Positions 1 through 8,421 of a stretch of 64,000 nt of DNA are shown one piece after another. Below the pieces are notes generated by a model that was not told the origin of the DNA, ran no database searches, and was given only the letters and a program-made list of their open reading frames with translations. Position 1 is the first letter of the stretch. Each line of letters starts with the position of its first letter. The translations under genes were made by a program, and so were the position numbers. The DNA comes from Flavobacterium pectinovorum (GTDB lineage: Bacteria > Bacteroidota > Bacteroidia > Flavobacteriales > Flavobacteriaceae). The stretch lies in assembly GCF_022802975.1 (NCBI RefSeq), contig NZ_JAFEVZ010000002.1, positions 310,001-374,000 on the forward strand. Reading direction: 5' to 3'.

Positions 1-2013
1 GGCTAATAGACTTACGGCAATAATAACAGGACCTGCAATTTTTGGAGCAAGGTATTTCTGAATGGTTTCGTATAATGAATAGACTCCTAAGCCTATCCAG
101 ATGGCAAAAACATAAAAAGATCCAACTAAGGCATAATCTCTTTCTCGAGGTTCAAAAGGCCTTTCGTTTAAGTAAATTTTAAGTGCAATTCCTGTAAATA
201 AAAACAATACTAAAAGAACATAAAAACTTTTAAGATCTTTATTAGCATGATACATAAGTCCTATGAGCCCTAAAATGAAAGGTAAAAAGAAATATACATT
301 TCTTCCTTTGTTGTTTAAGACATCTGAAGGTAAATTGTCCTGAGATCCCAAATGCAATGAGTCTAAAGGCTTAATTCCGCTAATCCAGTTACCGTCTAAA
401 TTGTCGTATTTTCCCTGAACATCACTTTGGCGGCCTACGAAATTCCACATTAAATATCTCCAGTACATATATCCAAACTGATATTCAAACATAAAACTGA
501 AATTATCAACTGTAGTTGGTTTTTCGATGATTAAATAATCTCCATAACTTCTCAGGAATTTTACATAGCCTTCATTGTCAATTTGTTTTTGAGCATAAGC
601 CTGTCTGAATTCATGAACTGTTTTTTCAACTTCATTGCGCAATTGTGCAATGGCTTTGTTGTATTCGTCTTCACTTAATTGATTGGCATCGATTCCGTAT
701 TTTCCTAAATCATCTTCGTAAGGATAATTAGGGTTTATTTTGAACTGAGGCGGATTTGTGAAATTGATGTAATTCTGAATATGTCCGGCTTCAGGACTCC
801 ACATTCTAGGCAGAATCGTTTTTTGATTGTCATCAGAATTTTGCTGTGCATTTTTATAATTATTGGTAATGACGTATTTGCCGGTTTTGTAATCTCTTTC
901 ATAGTTTGGCGCTTTGTCCAGATAAGGCGTTTTTTCATCCAGTCCTGCAAAAACTTCGGTGTATTGAGGGCCGTAAAACAAAGGATTTACACCATATTGT
1001 TCACGATTATAATAAGCTAAAACTTCTGTAGCATCAGATGGTTTGTTTTCGTTGATAACAGTATTTGCATTTGCACGAACCGGCAGCATCATCCAGGTAG
1101 AAAAACCAATCAAAATAAATAAGATGCAAAGAATAATAGTATTGTAGAAAATTAAGCCTTTTTGTTTGGTGAATTTTAATCCGAAATAGAAGAAAGCAAT
1201 AAAAAGTAAAGCAACAAAAATGGTTCCTGAATTAAAAGGAAGTCCCATACTGTTGACCATGAATATTTCTGTTTTACCAAAGAAGGCCATGGTTAGCGGC
1301 AGAAGCAGTTTGAAAATGAATAGTAAAATTCCAATAACAACAATATTGGCTATGATGAAGTTTTTTATGGTAACTTTTTCGTAATGTTTAAAGTAGTATA
1401 AAAAGCCTATCGAAGGAATAGTTAACAGAGCCATAAAGTGAACTCCAAACGAAAGTCCTACTACAAGCGAAATAATCAATAGCCATTTGTTTCCTTTTGG
1501 TTTGTCCATATCTTGTTCCCAACGCAATCCAAGCCAAAAAAGCAATGCAATTAGCAATGAAGCCATAGCATAAACTTCGGCCTCAACAGCATTAAACCAA
1601 AAGCTATCAGAAAATGTATAGGCTAAGGCACCAACAAAAGAGCTTCCTAAAATTACAATGGAATTATTTTGATCGATTTCGGCAAAACGGGCTACAATTT
1701 TTTTTAAAATCATGGTTGATGACCAGAACATGAATAAAATAGTAAAAGCACTTGAAAAAACAGACATCATATTTACCATTAGTGCAACATGCTGGTTGTC
1801 GATTGCAAACATGGCAAAAAAGGCTCCCATCATTTGATATAAAGGTGCTCCGGGAGGGTGGCCAACTTCAAGTTTGGCGGCTGTGGCAATATATTCGCCA
1901 CAATCCCAGAAGCTCATGGTAGGTTCAACAGTTAGTGTATAGGTAATTAAAGCGATTGCAAATGCAAACCATCCAATAATTGTATTCCATTTATTGAAAT
2001 TGAATTGTGCCAT
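1..2013 (-). CDS. DUF2723 family polytopic membrane protein (5' part; 3' end outside window)
   Basis: The minus-strand reading frame is open from the ATG at 2013 to the window edge, giving 671 residues without a stop. The N-terminus has a hydrophobic segment followed by the hallmark region EPTMSFWDCGEYIATA and then GHPPGAP, typical of the DUF2723 (TMEM260/protein O-mannosyltransferase-like) family. Many membrane helices follow, then a soluble region (about residues 340-540) and further helices at the truncated end. Family knowledge suggests a GT-C-type glycosyltransferase acting at the membrane; its substrate is unknown here. The family usually runs to about 1000 residues, so roughly a third is missing beyond position 1. 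A 248-bp gap separates it from the divergent tRNA genes. Confidence 0.88.
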   Translation of the reverse strand, partial: MAQFNFNKWNTIIGWFAFAIALITYTLTVEPTMSFWDCGEYIATAAKLEVGHPPGAPLYQMMGAFFAMFAIDNQHVALMVNMMSVFSSAFTILFMFWSSTMILKKIVARFAEIDQNNSIVILGSSFVGALAYTFSDSFWFNAVEAEVYAMASLLIALLFWLGLRWEQDMDKPKGNKWLLIISLVVGLSFGVHFMALLTIPSIGFLYYFKHYEKVTIKNFIIANIVVIGILLFIFKLLLPLTMAFFGKTEIFMVNSMGLPFNSGTIFVALLFIAFFYFGLKFTKQKGLIFYNTIILCILFILIGFSTWMMLPVRANANTVINENKPSDATEVLAYYNREQYGVNPLFYGPQYTEVFAGLDEKTPYLDKAPNYERDYKTGKYVITNNYKNAQQNSDDNQKTILPRMWSPEAGHIQNYINFTNPPQFKINPNYPYEDDLGKYGIDANQLSEDEYNKAIAQLRNEVEKTVHEFRQAYAQKQIDNEGYVKFLRSYGDYLIIEKPTTVDNFSFMFEYQFGYMYWRYLMWNFVGRQSDVQGKYDNLDGNWISGIKPLDSLHLGSQDNLPSDVLNNKGRNVYFFLPFILGLIGLMYHANKDLKSFYVLLVLFLFTGIALKIYLNERPFEPRERDYALVGSFYVFAIWIGLGVYSLYETIQKYLAPKIAGPVIIAVSLLA

Positions 2014-2207
2014 ATTCAGGTGTTAAAATTTTGTATGTTTTCTATCTTACAAAGAAAATGTTTTTTTGTGTAAAGAAACGAGCATTAACAAAAAATTCTG
2101 CAAAAGTATTTGGCGAAGGTAATGTGTTGTATTTGAAGTGATTTTGATTTTTTTATAGGTTTTGATGTTTTAAAAAATGAAAAGAATGATTTTTTTTGAT
2201 CAAAAAA

Positions 2208-2238
2208 TTTGTATAAACTAAATAAAGGCTTAAATTTG
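2208..2238 (+). promoter_or_regulatory. Promoter of first tRNA-Gln
   Basis: TTTG at 2208-2211 is followed after exactly 19 bp by TAAATTTG at 2231-2238, matching the Bacteroidota -33/-7 consensus. The tRNA starts 23 bp downstream. Confidence 0.7.
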
Positions 2239-2261
2239 CACTCGCTAAACAATAGCACTGC

Positions 2262-2332
2262 TGGTCTATGGTGTAATGGTAACACAACTGTTTTTGGTGC
2301 AGTCTTTCTAGGTTCGAGTCCTAGTAGACCAA
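2262..2332 (+). tRNA. tRNA-Gln (anticodon TTG), copy 1
   Basis: The 71-nt cloverleaf has acceptor stem TGGTCTA/TAGACCA, a D arm with GGTGTAATGGTAAC, an anticodon stem ACTGT/GCAGT enclosing loop TTTTGGT (anticodon TTG, reading CAA) and a T arm CTAGG-TTCGAGT-CCTAG. No CCA is encoded. It has its own promoter and terminator and is followed by a near-identical second copy 182 bp downstream. Confidence 0.95.
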
Positions 2333-2338
2333 CAGAAA

Positions 2339-2367
2339 AGCCTCTCAGAAATGAGAGGCTTTTTTTA
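2339..2367 (+). terminator. Rho-independent terminator after tRNA-Gln copy 1
   Basis: Perfect 9-bp stem AGCCTCTCA/TGAGAGGCT with a GAAA tetraloop, followed by a run of seven T. Confidence 0.9.
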
Positions 2368-2389
2368 TTGCAAAAAAATCTTTTAAAAA

Positions 2390-2420
2390 TTTGTATAAAT
2401 TAAATAAATTTTTAATTTTG
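2390..2420 (+). promoter_or_regulatory. Promoter of second tRNA-Gln
   Basis: TTTG at 2390-2393, a 19-bp spacer and TAATTTTG at 2413-2420. This is the duplicate of the first tRNA promoter with a few substitutions. Confidence 0.7.
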
Positions 2421-2443
2421 CACCCGCTAAACAATAGCACTGC

Positions 2444-2514
2444 TGGTCTATGGTGTAATGGTAACACAACTGTTTTTGGTGCAGTCTTTCTAGGTTCGAG
2501 TCCTAGTAGACCAA
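2444..2514 (+). tRNA. tRNA-Gln (anticodon TTG), copy 2
   Basis: It is identical to the 71-nt copy at 2262-2332. About 50 bp upstream is also conserved (the block ending in CGCTAAACAATAGCACTGC), so the duplicated unit included the promoter. Confidence 0.95.
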
Positions 2515-2527
2515 CTGGCAAAAAAGG

Positions 2528-2566
2528 AATCCTGTAAGTTCAATGCTTACAGGATTTTGTTTTTTA
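2528..2566 (+). terminator. Terminator after tRNA-Gln copy 2
   Basis: 11-bp stem AATCCTGTAAG/CTTACAGGATT followed by a T-rich run. It is unrelated in sequence to the terminator of copy 1, so the duplication boundary lies between tRNA and terminator. Confidence 0.8.
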
Positions 2567-2602
2567 TAGCATATTAAAATGCGGTTGCGCTGGTATTTTT
2601 TA

Positions 2603-2640
2603 AAACAGAAAGGCCTGAAATATTTCAGGCCTTTCTGTTT
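2603..2640. terminator. Bidirectional terminator
   Basis: Perfect 18-bp inverted repeat with a 2-nt loop, core AGGCCTGAAA/TTTCAGGCCT, with A-rich and T-rich ends. It separates the plus-strand tRNA genes from the convergent gene ending at 2654. Confidence 0.85.
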
Positions 2641-2653
2641 TTTATGATTCAAA

Positions 2654-3373
2654 TTATTTCTTCTCTGTTTTTTTTATGGTATTTACATACTTAGTAAGCT
2701 TTTTGCCGTATAATGAAGTTGCTACTTTAGGTGTCATAGACTTTTGAATAGTGTCCAAAAACTTGATATTGATATCGTAAATCTCTGCTAAAGCTATATA
2801 TGGTGCTATTTCGTGGTCTTTGTTGTTAATAGCAAAGTTGGTAGCAAATAAATATTTTCGTTTGATATTCGAATCGCCTTTTGCTATAATACTGTCAATT
2901 GCTTTTTGATCCTGCCTTTTTAAAGCCTTAAATTTTGCTTCAATTAATGAAAGGTTCTCATCCCTAAAACGTACATTTACTTTTTGATATTCTTCATATA
3001 ATTCATGATTTTTTGAACCTGTAATTTTTGCTCCATTTATAAAATTATCAAGATTTGTATCGATATTTATATTACCCGGTTCAGCAAAAAACATAATATT
3101 ATTATCTAATGAATTCGTTACTCCACGATCAAGGAATAAATAAAGCATTTCTGGTGATTCTAATTTTATATTGCTTTCAAAGGCTGAATTGCCATCAATT
3201 TTGATACTGTCTATTGCTACAAGAGCTGTGTCATTATATTTTTGGATGTATAAAGTTCCTTCTTTTAATCCTTTTATGTTTCCTGTAAGATGTAAACCGT
3301 CAGTTGTTTCTTTTTTGTCACATGAGACAGTTAATAAGGTAATTGCAATAAATGCAATAATTGATTTTTTCAT
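2654..3373 (-). CDS. DUF4369-containing lipoprotein
   Basis: 239 residues. The N-terminus MKKSIIAFIAITLLTVSC is a lipoprotein signal peptide with Cys18 as the acylation site. Residues about 27-130 match the DUF4369 pattern (GxIKGLxEGTLYIQK... IDSIKIDG...). DUF4369 is normally the N-terminal domain of envelope thioredoxin-like lipoproteins, but there is no CxxC thioredoxin domain here and the remaining 110 residues are mostly helical and charged. It probably acts as an anchored periplasmic or outer-membrane protein of unknown role. It stands alone between the tRNA genes and a divergent EamA gene. Confidence 0.8.
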   Translation of the reverse strand: MKKSIIAFIAITLLTVSCDKKETTDGLHLTGNIKGLKEGTLYIQKYNDTALVAIDSIKIDGNSAFESNIKLESPEMLYLFLDRGVTNSLDNNIMFFAEPGNINIDTNLDNFINGAKITGSKNHELYEEYQKVNVRFRDENLSLIEAKFKALKRQDQKAIDSIIAKGDSNIKRKYLFATNFAINNKDHEIAPYIALAEIYDINIKFLDTIQKSMTPKVATSLYGKKLTKYVNTIKKTEKK

Positions 3374-3518
3374 TGTTTTTTAGATTTTGGTGCAAAATAA
3401 AGAATTTTTTTAAATGAAGGAGATGGAAGGTTTAATTTTTCAGAAATAAATATGATAGATTCTTAAAGTTAAAATTTTGTCTTTTCCGGCTTTTAACAAT
3501 CAACTAAAAACTAAGTGT

Positions 3519-3526
3519 TATCTTTG
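3519..3526 (+). promoter_or_regulatory. -7 element upstream of the EamA gene
   Basis: TATCTTTG matches TAnnTTTG 30 bp before the ATG at 3556. No convincing TTTG lies at the expected -33 spacing. Confidence 0.4.
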
Positions 3527-3555
3527 CAGGCTAAAATTTTTAAAATAAAATAAAA

Positions 3556-4452
3556 ATGTCACAAAAAAATGTCCTGAAAGGAGTTTTTCTGGTTGCCTTG
3601 GGTGCTGCAAGTTATGGTATGCTGGCTACTTTTGTAAAAATGGCTTACACTGAAGGTTATACTACAGCAGAGGTTACTACTTCTCAATTTATATTAGGTA
3701 TTTCAGGTATTTTGTTGATTAATGCTTTTCAAAAGACAAAGCATAAAGAGAAGGTCGTAAAAGCTACTTCCGGAAATATTTTTAATTTAATGCTGGCCGG
3801 AACTTCGCTTGGTATGACCAGTTTATTTTATTACCTGGCGGTACGATATATTCCGGTTTCTATTGGTATTGTTTTACTGATGCAAACTGTATGGATGGGT
3901 GTTTTGCTTGAAATGATTTTAGAAAAGAAACTTCCGTCGCTTCAAAAAATAATAGCTGTTTTTATTGTTCTTGCCGGAACTGTATTGGCAACTAATATTC
4001 TTAATAACGATATCGCATTAGACTGGAGGGGAATTGGCTGGGGTGTGCTTGCTGCGGCATCATTCACCACGACTATGTTTACTGCAAATCGTGTGGCTGT
4101 CGGAATATCTTCGGCACAACGAAGTTTATATATGCTTTTAGGCGGTGCTGTTATTGTTTTCTCGTTTGCATTAGCTACACAAAATACACCGTTTAATTTT
4201 TCAATTTTTTTAAAATGGGGTATTGTGCTTTCTCTTTTCGGAACAATAATTCCTCCAATGCTTATGAATGCAGGTTTTCCGTTGACAGGAATTGGTTTAG
4301 GAAGCATTGTTTCTGCACTTGAACTGCCTGTTTCTGTAATGATGGCATTTGTTTTATTGAATGAAAAAGTGATTTTTTTGCAATGGATTGGAATTGTTCT
4401 GATTGTTTTAGCAATCATTATCATGAATATTAATTTCAGAAGAAATAATTGA
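3556..4452 (+). CDS. EamA-family (DMT) transporter
   Basis: 298 residues with about ten hydrophobic helices arranged as two EamA repeats (residues about 6-145 and 155-293). The first begins GVFLVALGAASYGMLATFVKMAY, and the second carries the matching pattern near GIGWGVLAAASFTTTMFTANR and ends in ALELPVSVMMAFVLLNEKV. The drug/metabolite transporter superfamily moves small metabolites across the inner membrane; the substrate cannot be told from sequence. The start at 3556 follows an A-rich leader and a -7 element. A DoxX-like gene follows after 80 bp. Confidence 0.88.
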   Translation: MSQKNVLKGVFLVALGAASYGMLATFVKMAYTEGYTTAEVTTSQFILGISGILLINAFQKTKHKEKVVKATSGNIFNLMLAGTSLGMTSLFYYLAVRYIPVSIGIVLLMQTVWMGVLLEMILEKKLPSLQKIIAVFIVLAGTVLATNILNNDIALDWRGIGWGVLAAASFTTTMFTANRVAVGISSAQRSLYMLLGGAVIVFSFALATQNTPFNFSIFLKWGIVLSLFGTIIPPMLMNAGFPLTGIGLGSIVSALELPVSVMMAFVLLNEKVIFLQWIGIVLIVLAIIIMNINFRRNN

Positions 4453-4532
4453 TTTTACTTATTTGTAAAAGAAATCATACTTTCTGGTAAAAAGTCTTTA
4501 AAAAATTATTAAATTCGTGGTAAACTCTGATT

Positions 4533-4892
4533 ATGATGTATTTATCATGGCATTTGTATTTAATGGCTTTTCTTTATATCGTTGCCGGAATTAATCATTT
4601 CAGGTCTCCGGGAATGTATCTTAAAATCATTCCGTCTTATTTTTCAAACCCCAAATTATTAAATATTTTAAGTGGAGCAGCCGAAATTATTTTAGGCTTT
4701 CTTCTGATTGTTCCTTTTTTGAGTCCTTTTGCTGCGTGGGGAATTATAGCTTTATTGATTGCTGTATTTCCGGCAAATATTTTCATGTATCAAAACAAAA
4801 AAGCAGGCTTTGGTTTACCAAAATGGATTTTATTGCTACGTATGCCGTTACAGCTCTTGTTAATTTTATGGGCATACCAATATACGCTTTGA
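4533..4892 (+). CDS. DoxX-like small membrane protein
   Basis: 119 residues with four hydrophobic helices. The opening helix ends AGINHFRSPGMYLKIIP, a signature of the DoxX/MauE-like family in Bacteroidota, and the second helix contains GAAEIILGFLLIVP. Two ATGs lie in tandem at 4533 and 4536; either could be used. Family functions vary (thiosulfate-quinone reductase subunit, methylamine utilisation) and none can be assigned. It lies between the EamA transporter and aquaporin, 29 bp before the latter, and may be cotranscribed with it. Confidence 0.75.
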   Translation: MMYLSWHLYLMAFLYIVAGINHFRSPGMYLKIIPSYFSNPKLLNILSGAAEIILGFLLIVPFLSPFAAWGIIALLIAVFPANIFMYQNKKAGFGLPKWILLLRMPLQLLLILWAYQYTL

Positions 4893-4921
4893 CTATTAAC
4901 CATTAATTAAAATTATTTATT

Positions 4922-5629
4922 ATGAAAAAATTATTTGCAGAGTTTTTTGGAACGTATTGGCTCGTTTTTGGAGGTTGTGGAAGTGCTCTTTTTGCGGCAG
5001 GAATACCTGAGTTAGGAATTGGATTTGCAGGTGTTTCACTGGCATTTGGTCTAACTGTACTGACAATGGCGTATGCTGTTGGGCATATTTCCGGAGGACA
5101 CTTTAACCCGGCAGTATCTTTTGGGTTGTGGGCCGGTGGAAGATTTTCAATAAAAGATTTGATTCCGTATATCGTAGCGCAATGTATTGGTGCGCTCGCT
5201 GCTGCCGGTACTTTATTTATTATCTGGTCAGGAAAAGCCGGGAATGCAATAGATAATACTAAAGCCGGTGCTTTTGCATCGAATGGATTTGGAGCATTCT
5301 CACCAGATGGATATTCTTTGGCATCTGCTTTTATAGCTGAATTTGTACTTACTTTATTCTTTTTACTAGTAATATTAGGCGCTACGGATAAATTTGCAAA
5401 TGGAAAATTTGCCGGAGTTGCCATCGGATTAGCTTTGACATTAATTCACTTAATCAGTATTCCAATTACAAATACTTCAGTAAATCCGGCAAGATCTTTA
5501 TCTCAGGCAATTTTTGCAGGAGGTGAACCATTATCGCAGGTTTGGTTGTTTTGGGCAGCACCCATTTTAGGTGCAATAGTAGCAGGATTTATTTATAAAA
5601 CTTTATTGCAAAATCACGGAGACGAATAA
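4922..5629 (+). CDS. aqpZ: Aquaporin Z
   Basis: 235 residues and six membrane helices. Both NPA boxes of the MIP family are present: HFNPAVSFG (N62-P63-A64) and SVNPARS (N188-A190). The selectivity-filter residues look like a water channel: Phe near 42, His in TLIHLIS, Thr before the second NPA in TNTSVNPAR, and Arg191. The protein therefore conducts water rather than glycerol. The length matches E. coli AqpZ (231). The stop codon overlaps the left edge of a foldback repeat. Confidence 0.95.
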   Translation: MKKLFAEFFGTYWLVFGGCGSALFAAGIPELGIGFAGVSLAFGLTVLTMAYAVGHISGGHFNPAVSFGLWAGGRFSIKDLIPYIVAQCIGALAAAGTLFIIWSGKAGNAIDNTKAGAFASNGFGAFSPDGYSLASAFIAEFVLTLFFLLVILGATDKFANGKFAGVAIGLALTLIHLISIPITNTSVNPARSLSQAIFAGGEPLSQVWLFWAAPILGAIVAGFIYKTLLQNHGDE

Positions 5630-5819
5630 TAATTTGGCTCTTCGTCTAAAACAGTGGATTTCAAAAAAGACAATTTCTTAGTGAAACATAAAAAAATCTG
5701 CTAAATCCGCCAAATCTGCGGGAAGTAATTTAAAATTTATCCCGCAGATTTGGCAGATTTAGCGAATTCTGTAGCTGCCGAAAATTGATTTTCCATTAAT
5801 TATGGCGAAGAACCAATAA
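5628..5819. repeat. Foldback repeat, copy 1
   Basis: About 190-bp element, also present at 33634-33829. Its ends are imperfect inverted repeats (AATTTGGCTCTTCG and CGAAGAACCAATAATT). Its centre is a long hairpin whose arms read GCTAAATCCGCCAAATCTGC and GCAGATTTGGCAGATTTAGC around a 28-bp core. Compared with copy 2 the core is inverted. There is no coding capacity. It begins at the aqpZ stop codon. Confidence 0.8.
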
Positions 5820-6123
5820 TTTTCAGTCTAAAAAAATGGAAAGAGAAAATCAGATGAAAATTTGTTTTCTCTTTTTTTTGAAACTTGTCGAAAATGATTT
5901 TTGGAATGCTTTTAAGAATGCATAAATAGTATAAGAATAAATGATAAATTGAAAATTTTATAAAGATGTTTCTAAAAATTCAGATACTGTAAAAAAATGC
6001 TAAAATCAATAAAAAAAATATACTCGATCTGATGAACTAATTATTTTTTTTATTAATATTGATACTTAAATTGAAAATCAATCTATTAATCATTAACCCT
6101 CTATTTGAATTAATTTTCACGTG
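5820..6123. other. Non-coding stretch after foldback repeat
   Basis: About 300 bp of AT-rich sequence without a supported gene. The only clear structure is the hairpin at 5840-5880. No match to the Bacteroidota promoter consensus stands out before the DUF2805 gene. Confidence 0.5.
5840..5880 (+). terminator. Likely terminator
   Basis: Stem AAAGAGAAAA/TTTTCTCTTT (5840-5849 and 5865-5874) followed by a run of T. It would stop transcripts leaving aqpZ through the repeat. Confidence 0.55.
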
Positions 6124-6402
6124 ATGAAAAAGAGTAACCGCAAAGAATTGAATTGGGAACAAACTGAAAAACTTGTTTCGTTGGCATTAGAAGAGAAGAA
6201 TCCATTTGAAATTATAAAAAAAGAATTTGGATTGTCAGAAAAAGAAGTTCTGGAAATTATGAAAAAGAAAATGCCTCTTGAAAAATTTGAGATGTGGAAA
6301 AAGAAGGCAGTCGCAAACAAACCAAAACCAAAACCAGTTAAAATAGACGATTTTGATGAAGATTTGGATGGGAAATATTATATTAAAAATAAATTTGACT
6401 AA
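6124..6402 (+). CDS. DUF2805 (TIGR03643) family small protein
   Basis: 92 residues from the ATG at 6124; a GTG directly precedes it at 6121 but the ATG is the better start. The sequence LNWEQTEKLVSLALEEKNPFEIIKKEFGLSEKEVLEIMKKKM is a compact helix-turn-helix-like fold typical of DUF2805. A basic Pro/Lys linker (KPKPKPVK) and an acidic tail follow. The family is small and uncharacterised; a nucleic-acid-binding role is only an inference from the fold. It is a single-gene unit with its own terminator. Confidence 0.8.
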   Translation: MKKSNRKELNWEQTEKLVSLALEEKNPFEIIKKEFGLSEKEVLEIMKKKMPLEKFEMWKKKAVANKPKPKPVKIDDFDEDLDGKYYIKNKFD

Positions 6403-6405
6403 TCA

Positions 6406-6433
6406 AAAACTCCTGAATTACAGGAGTTTTTTT
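6406..6433 (+). terminator. Terminator of the DUF2805 gene
   Basis: Stem AAAACTCCTG/CAGGAGTTTT with a 5-nt loop and a run of T. Confidence 0.85.
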
Positions 6434-6495
6434 ATTTCTGTCTTTGCTGTAACAGTTTTGCATTTTGTAAGACTTATAAAAAAAACGCTAAATAA

Positions 6496-8349
6496 ATGAA
6501 AAAAATAATTTGCACATTAGCTCTTGCCGTTGTATTCTGGGGCTGTAAAACGGGTACAACAAGCGCAGCTAAAAATAATGTAGCTGTCAATATTAATCTT
6601 ACTGACGTAAAGGATGACAAAGTTTTGGTAACGGTTACGGCACCAGACATAAAAACGGATGAAGTAATTTACAGCATTCCTAAAACAGTTCCGGGAACTT
6701 ATTCTACGGATAATTACGGAAAGTATTCTGATAATTTTAAAGCTTTTGATGCCAAAGGAAATGCATTAACAGTAAAAAGACTGGATGATAATTCCTGGTC
6801 TATTTCGGATGCTAAAAAGTTAAAAACAGTAACTTATTTAGTTGGAGATACTTTTGATACAGAAAAAGGAACCGGTTTTGGTAATGATGATATATTTTCG
6901 CCAGCCGGAACAAATATTAATGCCGGCGTAAATTTCCTTGTAAATACCCATGGTTTTGTGGGGTATTTTCAGGATAAATTAGATATTCCGTATAAAGTTA
7001 CGATTACACATCCTGAAACGCTGTGGGGAGCAACTTCAATGACTGATGAAGATGCAAGTAAAACAAGCGATGTTTTTACAACGTCCCGTTATGCTGTTTT
7101 AGTAGAAAATCCAATTATGTATTCTAAACCGGATTATACAACATTTAATGTTAACGGAATGGATATCCTGATAGCTGTTTATTCGCCAACAGGTAAATTT
7201 ACTGCAGAGAGCATTACTCCGGAAATGAAAACAATGATGACGGCTCAAAAAAACTTTTTAGGAAAAGTAAACGCTACTAAAAAATATACCGTTTTACTGT
7301 ATTTGTCAAGTATGGCAAAAGATGATGCTCATGGTTTTGGAGCTTTAGAGCATCCAACAGCAACTACAGTTGTTTTACCGGAATCAATGCCAAAAGATCA
7401 ATTGGTAGAGTCGATGAAGGATGTAGTTTCTCATGAATTTTTTCATATTGTAACGCCATTAACGATTCACTCCAAAGAAATTCAGTATTTTGATTATAAT
7501 GCACCAAAAATGTCTGAACATTTATGGATGTATGAAGGTGTGACAGAGTATTTTGCGAATCTTTTTCAGATTAATCAGGGATTGATTGATGAAGCTGAAT
7601 TTTATACCCGCATTTCTGATAAAATTGAACATGCAAAAGGGTTAAACGATACCATGTCGTTTACTGTAATGAGTAAAAATGTTTTAGAACAGCCTTATAA
7701 AGATCAATACTTAAATGTGTATGAAAAAGGAGCTTTAATTGGAATGTGTATCGATATTATCATCAGAGAAAAAAGTAATGGAGAGAGAGGAATTCTTGAT
7801 TTGATGCATAAATTGTCTGAAGAATATGGTGTTGAAAAACCTTTTAATGATAATGAACTTTTTGATAAAATCACGAAATTAACTTATCCTGAAGTTGGAG
7901 AATTTTTAAAAACGTATGTTGCAGGAACAACTCCAATTCCTTATGACCAGTATTTAGCGAAAGTGGGTGTGTCAAAAGCTTCTGAGAAAAAAGCAGGTTC
8001 CGTTTTCTTAAAAGGGCAAGTTCCGTATGTAGGAGTTGATCCAAAAACAAAAGAAATAAGTGTACGTCCGGATATTGAGTTAAATCCTTTTTTTACTAAT
8101 TTAAATCTCAAGCCTGGTGATGTTATTTTGTCTATAAATGCTAAAGCATATAATTTGGATAATATTTATGATTTAGTTAGCGAAAGTGAAAACTGGAAAG
8201 AGAACGATTCAATTACGGTTCAGATAAAAAGAGCTGGTGCAAATCAGACTATAAAAGGAACTGTAAAATTGCCTTATGAGGAGGCAGAAATTTTTAAAGC
8301 TACTGATGCTTCAAAAGAAAAACTTAAAAATGCATGGCTGAAAGGTTAA
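6496..8349 (+). CDS. M61-family peptidase with PDZ domain (glycyl aminopeptidase-like lipoprotein)
   Basis: 617 residues. The N-terminus MKKIICTLALAVVFWGCK is a lipoprotein signal with Cys17. An all-beta N-terminal domain (about 30-200) precedes the metallopeptidase domain. That domain carries HEFFH (H313-H317) and, about 30 residues on, YEGVTEYFANLF with Glu351 the likely third zinc ligand. A C-terminal PDZ domain (about 505-590; LKPGDVILSINAKAY) completes the M61 architecture. Expected activity is N-terminal Gly/Ala removal from peptides in the periplasm or at the cell surface. It is flanked by terminators and is convergent with the S9 peptidase, so the two peptidases are separately transcribed. 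Confidence 0.92.
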   Translation: MKKIICTLALAVVFWGCKTGTTSAAKNNVAVNINLTDVKDDKVLVTVTAPDIKTDEVIYSIPKTVPGTYSTDNYGKYSDNFKAFDAKGNALTVKRLDDNSWSISDAKKLKTVTYLVGDTFDTEKGTGFGNDDIFSPAGTNINAGVNFLVNTHGFVGYFQDKLDIPYKVTITHPETLWGATSMTDEDASKTSDVFTTSRYAVLVENPIMYSKPDYTTFNVNGMDILIAVYSPTGKFTAESITPEMKTMMTAQKNFLGKVNATKKYTVLLYLSSMAKDDAHGFGALEHPTATTVVLPESMPKDQLVESMKDVVSHEFFHIVTPLTIHSKEIQYFDYNAPKMSEHLWMYEGVTEYFANLFQINQGLIDEAEFYTRISDKIEHAKGLNDTMSFTVMSKNVLEQPYKDQYLNVYEKGALIGMCIDIIIREKSNGERGILDLMHKLSEEYGVEKPFNDNELFDKITKLTYPEVGEFLKTYVAGTTPIPYDQYLAKVGVSKASEKKAGSVFLKGQVPYVGVDPKTKEISVRPDIELNPFFTNLNLKPGDVILSINAKAYNLDNIYDLVSESENWKENDSITVQIKRAGANQTIKGTVKLPYEEAEIFKATDASKEKLKNAWLKG

Positions 8350-8361
8350 TGAAAAAAAGTT

Positions 8362-8396
8362 AAAAAGCCCCTGAAAATATTTTCAGGGGCTTTTTT
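8362..8396. terminator. Bidirectional terminator between convergent peptidase genes
   Basis: Near-perfect stem with core AGCCCCTGAAAA/TTTTCAGGGGCT, and A- and T-runs on either side so it can work on both strands. Confidence 0.9.
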
Positions 8397-8421
8397 GATG
8401 AGTAAAACTTGTATGTTTTAA

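Noticed and set aside
2014..2207. Small ORF on the plus strand ahead of the tRNA genes
   Set aside because: The longest frames run through the tRNA genes and carry no start with leader; not coding.
3942..4424. 160-residue minus-strand open frame inside the EamA transporter gene
   Set aside because: It is the antisense shadow of a membrane protein gene; composition is low-complexity and no family or promoter supports it.
4903..5424. 173-residue minus-strand open frame inside aqpZ
   Set aside because: Antisense shadow of an aquaporin gene with complete NPA motifs on the plus strand.
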